Source: Triops longicaudatus
Taxonomy: Eukaryota > Arthropoda > Branchiopoda > Notostraca > Triopsidae
NCBI GenBank assembly: GCA_022885665.1
Contig: JAGQDJ010000088.1
Span: 162,715-226,714, forward strand
Direction: 5' to 3'
DNA length: 64,000 nucleotides
Part shown: positions 59,912 to 64,000 of the stretch, piece after piece
How positions within the stretch are numbered: the first letter of the stretch is position 1
Layout: the number at the start of each line of letters is the position of its first letter
Program-made: the position numbers and the translations under genes
Notes under the pieces: generated by a model
Told to the model about the DNA's origin: nothing
The model's input: the letters and a program-made list of their open reading frames with translations, nothing else
Database searches by the model: none

Positions 59912-61100
59912 ATGTTCCTAATTCAGTATATCGCTATCTCCTTACTTGTTTGTAAAGTACTTGCAGCCTGTCAAACTTACTTCGCCATTACTTCTAGCGT
60001 TTATATCAACCAAGTACCTACCCTTGCGCCTTTGCGCGTCCTAAAAGTTCCATTGGGTAAAATTCTCGAACACTGAAGTTAAATAGGGCACTTACGCGAG
60101 TAACAAACGCTTATTAATAGGTATTTGCAACCGACAATGCGTATTTGACCAAACTTGCTATTCGTGGTACGTATATTCTGCGAATAGCACTCAATATTGC
60201 GTCCTATTAGAATCCAATCTTCGTCAACAACCTAATTTAAATTTCGCGACTAACCCGTTTAGTACGAAATGGTGGGAAAAAGTACCAGCTTTTTCTGTTC
60301 TGAATTCTACCATGAATTCAAGTATCAACACCGTGTCACTTTCTTCATCACTTTTATCCACATCCACGAAAACTACCAGTGTTGTCACTGTTACCACCAC
60401 ACATGCTAGTACGATTCCAACAATACCCGTGACCCTTGCTCCGGCGAAATGTAACGCAACCACGTGCATATCTTGTACGTCGTGCATTAACGCCCGTTGC
60501 GATACTCCAGGCCCTCCAATGGCCGATTTTGTCTCTACTGCCATTTGTACCATCTGGCCCAACGGTACAAATGGTCCACAAATTACTTTACCTTGCGTCC
60601 AAGGACACAATCCCGTTCTATTGTACCGAAAAGTACAGGTAAACTCAACTAACGTTACGGAATACGTGCTTACGCCCCAAGAAATGTACTGGGTTTTTCA
60701 AACTTTTAGTTCTTTTACAGCAGAAATTAAGTTTCGTACCATGGCTTCAGGGGCCAGAACTAGAACTACCCAGTACAACACCATGTCAGTAAGCCCGGCG
60801 GGCGAATTAACTTTAAAGGACTATAAGTGTTGCTATGGCGATCCGGATCCTTTTGGTGTCCCATTGGTTAACGTACCGTATGTGAGTGAAGCATACCATC
60901 CGGCTTGTGGGCCGTTTTGGAATCTTGCAAATAGTTCGGTAGCGAATAATGGTACAGCTTTTGGGGCCAGTCCTTGTCCAGGATACAGGACGGCGTTTTA
61001 TGGGCAACCGGGGTTCTATAATGGCACGTGGAGAAGTGGTATGGTATTTGGCAGTTTGCCGAATGATCTCATTACAGAAATATTTATGTGGTTGTGGTGA
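59912..61100 (+). CDS. Unknown secreted glycoprotein with PAN/apple-like cysteine module and Thr/Ser-rich linker
   Basis: Two exons, 59912-60056 and 60121-61100, joined in phase 1 by a 64-base GT-AG intron, encode 374 residues. A signal peptide (about 1-18, MFLIQYIAISLLVCKVLA) is followed by a short module with ICNRQC, TCYSWYVYSANS and YCVLL (about 50-78), matching the CxxxC...CxxFxY...CxL pattern of PAN/apple domains, which bind protein or carbohydrate. A mucin-like Thr/Ser linker spans about 113-155. A five-cysteine cluster follows (about 159-175), then a C-terminal domain I do not recognise, with KCCYGDPDPFG, YHPACGPFW and SPCPGYRTAFYG. At least ten N-glycosylation sequons are present. There is no membrane segment or GPI-like tail. 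Secretion is inferred from the signal peptide, PAN from pattern only. The start is supported by the paralogue at 61.8 kb, which aligns along the whole first exon. Confidence 0.82.
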
Positions 61101-61799
61101 AAATTTTGCGGGTTGTTTATTGACTGCTTAAATTTTTCGAGAAAGTATAATGGGTGTTTCGTTTTCAATGATCTTGAATACAACAGCGTTGATTACCTGC
61201 CACACTTGCAGCTACTGGTTAAAAAACTATAGTGAAATCGAATTATAGTGTTATAATTTATAGCTTTAGCTTACAAAAGAAAGAAGAATGTTCAGCACGC
61301 GCAAAGTTCGTTGTATTGCAAGCTTTTTGTATACATGTACAGGAGTTTGAAAAAGATACCCCAACAAAGCTTCGATACCTAACGCCACGGCAGTTGCGCG
61401 AGTGTGTCGCACACTCGAAAGAAAAAGATGTTTAAAACAGAAAATATTTAAAAATGTTAAATGCTTAAATCTTTGAAACCATTGATTATGGACGTAAGTG
61501 AAAATATTTTTTTCTTTTCAAAATTAATTTTACCAAAATATTGTGAATGAATTAGCCAAATATTGGGAATACTCATAGAATTGGATATTTCTGTCGTGTT
61601 GATGGGTATTAAGCACTTATACGAGAAACTTGGCATTATTTGAACAATATACGTGCTAAAATGATCGGAAAACACGCCCAATCTCTTCGTGAAAATCTCA
61701 AAAACGTTGACCGCATTGGGCACTCGGCAAGCAGCTTTCTTGATGAGCAGTAGAATTGCAGATTGGCAAACTTAGTCGAGCTGTCTTTCGGAGTATAGT
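61101..61799. other. Spacer between the gene and its decayed copy
   Basis: No gene supported. An 8-base-arm palindrome with a 3-base loop, CGAGTGTG TCG CACACTCG, lies at 61399-61417 near the end of a short open frame (about 61351-61434) preceded by a weak acceptor. Confidence 0.5.
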
Positions 61800-62267
61800 G
61801 TGTCTGAGCTTGCAGAACTGTTTTCGTTGCTCACAAATAGTTATTTTGTAGCTGCCTTTCTTTTTCTTGGAGCAAATTCGGCCGCTCTTACCTTCTTTAG
61901 CATAACTTCTTCCGCGGATGTTAGGCAAGCACCGGACATACCACTTTTGTGCGTACTTAAAGCGCTTTTTGGTAAGTTATGGTTAACTTTTCAGAAGTGT
62001 AACGTAAAGGAGTCTGTGTGGGTAGATATTTGCAGTCGATAAATGTATGCTGGATAACTCGTGCTGGTCGTGGTACGTTTATTCTGCCAATGGTACTGAG
62101 AATTGCATGTTGACAGGAACGATTTTTCTGTTGGTCTGTTTAAAGTCGTAACTGTGCCATCTAACGGGCACATTATCGACTTAGGAACGAATTTCATGCC
62201 GGTTTGGTTTGCTATTTAGCTTCCAGAATTTAGCACCAGGCGGTGGGAGAAATCCCCCGGCCCTTCC
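61800..62267 (+). pseudogene. Decayed tandem copy of the PAN-module gene
   Basis: The 59.9-kb gene aligns in order. Part of exon 1 (AALTFFSITSSADVRQAP... to a GTAAGT donor at 61972) corresponds to ACQTYFAITSSVYINQVP. An acceptor at 62025 is followed by ICSR (for ICNR), then WSWYVYSANGTENCML for YSWYVYSANSTQYCVL, and finally FSTRRWEKSPGPS for FSTKWWEKVPAFS. Damage: no ATG in the open stretch before the signal-peptide-like region, a CAA-to-TAA stop plus one inserted base just after ICSR, and a 60-bp insertion after CMLTGT. The Thr/Ser linker and C-terminal domain are not recognisable beyond it. Codon-level similarity with third-position changes shows it is an old duplicate that was once coding. 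Confidence 0.82.
62123..62182 (+). mobile_element. 60-bp insertion with 8-bp target duplication, copy B of the 41.9-kb repeat
   Basis: AGGAACGA occurs on both sides (62115-62122 and 62183-62190). Between them lie 60 bases, of which about 54 match 41931-41986. The pseudogene reading resumes after it. The target duplication and the second copy together identify a very short non-autonomous mobile sequence. It carries the GCCATCTAACGG motif in its centre. Confidence 0.8.
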
Positions 62268-62399
62268 TTGTCTTGCGTAGACCAAAATTTGTTCGTTAAT
62301 CATCCAGCACTCTTACACCATTCAGCACTTAATGGGAGTCATTTAATAATGATAATAGTAATGAAAAAAAAAGAAGAAAGAAAGATCTCAACCCTCAAC

Positions 62400-62640
62400 C
62401 AAGTGATCCGGAAAAACGGAAAAGATCAACAGTTCTACCGGTTCCTGGAAAACGGATCATAATCAGTGTTTACGGTATTTTAATCACGGTGCATGGATCA
62501 TGTTCCATGCTTACAATATGAGGATCATGGTTTCCAGGATCTTAATCCGAGCTTGAGGTATCCGGATCACCGATCCATGGATGTGCAGGGATCGTGGATC
62601 AAATTCAAAACCGCTTACTTTTGGATCATGAGCGGTGGAC
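62400..62640. repeat. GATC-dense degenerate repeat
   Basis: About ten GGATC or GATCC words, mostly GGATCA or its complement, occur in 240 bases at irregular spacing, far above expectation. It is probably an eroded repeat built from GGATCA-type units. No unit length could be fixed. Confidence 0.5.
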
Positions 62641-62704
62641 TACTTTAGACTTTTTTCTTTCTTTTTATTACTTTTACCAGCGTACGCCGAAGCTTATCGC
62701 TGGC

Positions 62705-62758
62705 CTTTGTATATACAAACGTATTTACAATGTCACTATTTCTTTTACATGTACACTG
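62705..62758 (+). repeat. Dispersed repeat, copy B (matches 29205-29265)
   Basis: Diverged second copy of the 29.2-kb repeat, sharing 'ctttgtatatacaaa' and 'acatgtaca' with the same spacing. It overlaps the first exon of the possible small gene below, which lowers confidence in that exon. Confidence 0.55.
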
Positions 62759-63073
62759 GACAACGTTTTGCGTTATCCAGAGGTCGTGGAGTATGTATAG
62801 TTTGGAATTATTCAATACACTACATTATTGCAAAATTTACTTGTTGTACTTACAGTACTGTACTTACAAAATGTACTTACAGGTTTTGATTGCGTCAGAC
62901 ATAAATCAGGTGAGAAGAGGGAAGCCTTTTGGGTCCGAAACATTGACTTGCGCATTGAAATGGACTTAGCTCAAGTCTCTAAGAACGGCACAAAAACTTA
63001 TAAAAACGAAATCCGACTACAAGAAAACATGGTGAATGTGGCAGAAAAATTGCTCAGCGGCGTCGTAAAATAA
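62730..63073 (+). CDS. Possible small two-exon gene, product unknown
   Basis: Exon 62730-62790 starts at an ATG (MSLFLLHVHWTTFCVIQRSW, hydrophobic and signal-like) and ends in phase 1 at a strong donor, A/GTATGT. Exon 62883-63073 starts in phase 1 after 'tgtacttacag', continues FDCVRHKSGEKREAFWVRN... and ends LSGVVK before a stop. The joined frame is 83 residues, and AATAAA follows 6 bases after the stop. The second exon has coding-like codon use; the first overlaps a dispersed repeat. No family is recognised. Confidence 0.36.
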
Positions 63074-63078
63074 TGCGG

Positions 63079-63084
63079 AATAAA
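63079..63084 (+). terminator. AATAAA after the possible small gene
   Basis: A polyadenylation hexamer 6 bases beyond the stop at 63073; a second AATAAA lies near 63209. Its meaning depends on whether the small gene is real. Confidence 0.35.
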
Positions 63085-63391
63085 CAGCGTAAAACTGGAG
63101 TACTGTTGCTTTGTCAATAGCTCGACGGACCGACTTTGGGCACATTTCAACTGTACACGCCATCAAAATAAATAATAATGGTCTACTTTCCTGTAATTGT
63201 ATAAAATGAAATAAAACCTGTACGAAATACCATAAGGTATAGTATTTCATTTGGAACAAACTTCTTGTCAGAAAGAAGTCTATCAAAAGTCAGAAGTGAT
63301 AAAAGAACAGTACTGGTTGTCATTTGTGACAAGTCGCATAGGTAACATACCATCTGTATAATTTGTACTGTAAACAAAAACTGATAATAAA
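63085..63391. other. Intergenic, no gene seen
   Basis: Nothing supported besides a second AATAAA near 63209. Confidence 0.5.
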
Positions 63392-63464
63392 TGTGTTATG
63401 GCCAAGCGGTCTAAGTCCTGGATTTGTAATCGTGAGGTCCGGGGTTCGATTCCCCGTGTCTGCT
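63392..63464 (+). tRNA. Degenerate tRNA-like sequence (anticodon position TGT)
   Basis: Box A (TGGCCAAGCGG, 63399-63409) and box B (GGTTCGATTCC, 63443-63453) are good matches to RNA polymerase III promoters, and the T arm CGGGG/CCCCG pairs perfectly. The loop TTTGTAA would place TGT (threonine) at the anticodon. However, the anticodon stem has two mismatches of five and the acceptor arms barely pair, so a functional tRNA is unlikely. A T-run (gttttt) follows at about 63470. Best read as a tRNA pseudogene or the head of a tRNA-derived SINE. Confidence 0.55.
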
Positions 63465-63590
63465 CTTTGGTTTTTCCGAGGAAAAGATTCCAACATCCTA
63501 TGCTTTCTATGGTACTTGGGTATATTCCTAATAAAAAGGAATTGCCAAGAGTACTACTGGAAACAGCATGGGACGCAGGAGAGCGGATAG

Positions 63591-63849
63591 GAAAGGGTGA
63601 ACGAGACCTCGGAAAGCATGATGCTGGCATCGTGCATCGCACTTTTTCCCATGTTATTCCTTATGGGATTTCAAAATTTTTGGCTTCTGAGACGCCCTCA
63701 GGGCATAACTTCATATTCANGAAAGGGTGAACGAGACCTCGGAAAGCATGATGCTGGCATCGTGCATCGCACTTTTTCCCATGTTATTCCTTATGGGATT
63801 TCAAAATTTTTGGCTTCTGAGACGCCCTCAGGGCATAACTTCATATTCA
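63591..63849. repeat. 129-bp exact direct repeat around a single N (assembly join)
   Basis: 63591-63719 and 63721-63849 are identical and separated only by one N at 63720. Perfect identity with a 1-base gap symbol indicates two contig ends that overlap but were joined without merging. The true genome most likely has one copy. Confidence 0.95.
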
Positions 63850-64000
63850 AGCCCAGTTTTTTCGCTTATTTGAAGGGCTAGCGCAATAATTCTTACAGAT
63901 TCGGAATCCTCGCGCGGAGGAGAATAATTTCCATAGCTTAATTTGCATATTCCAAGCATTCGGTTAATTGGAGTACGAGATGATGATGGACGTCTTTGCC
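63850..64000. other. Window end, no gene seen
   Basis: Nothing supported in the last 151 bases. Confidence 0.5.

Noticed and set aside
61351..61434. Possible terminal exon EFEKDTPTKLRYLTPRQ...
   Set aside because: Single weak acceptor, no partner exon and no polyadenylation signal nearby.
63398..63730. Open frames over the tRNA-like sequence and the N
   Set aside because: Translation of a tRNA-like sequence and of an assembly artefact.

Overview
The window reads as nuclear DNA of an invertebrate animal, AT-rich and gene-poor. The genes are split by GT-AG introns. Three are recognisable metazoan families: a thiamine-triphosphatase/CYTH-like protein, the Wnt antagonist APCDD1, and the ER-shaping protein REEP5/6. 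No phylum can be fixed from the sequence alone. There is no sign of bacterial organisation, operons, CRISPR or rRNA.

Layout. From 1 to 3.56 kb I see no gene. A three-exon THTPA-like gene on + lies at 3.56-4.62 kb; nearly all the catalytic residues of the family are replaced. From 5.4 to 7.45 kb there are two possible first coding exons on +, one of them behind a TATA/initiator arrangement. From 7.5 to 42.6 kb I find no confident gene. That stretch holds five copies of a ~300-bp solo-LTR-like repeat (four with perfect 4-bp target duplications), a TA-flanked inverted-repeat MITE, homopolymer tracts, and scattered copies of two short motifs, GCCATCTAgCGG-like and CACGTGTCAA. From 42.6 to 52.5 kb APCDD1 lies on the minus strand in five coding exons with a 6-kb first intron; a splice-bounded exon at 54.5 kb may be its 5' leader. 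REEP5 (56.4-57.3 kb, +) is divergent from it.

From 58.5 kb to the end are a hAT-type MITE with a perfect 8-bp target duplication, a two-exon gene for an unknown heavily glycosylated secreted protein with a PAN/apple-like cysteine module (59.9-61.1 kb), and 0.7 kb further on a decayed tandem copy of that gene, itself hit by a 60-bp insertion with 8-bp target duplications. Then come a possible small two-exon gene, a degenerate tRNA-like sequence, and a 129-bp exact duplication around a single N that is almost certainly an assembly join.

The gene models were assembled by hand from splice signals and reading-phase agreement. Family names rest on remembered family motifs, not on a search. The two most interesting points are the apparently inactive THTPA-like protein with a LIR-like N-terminus, and the PAN-module gene with its decayed tandem paralogue.
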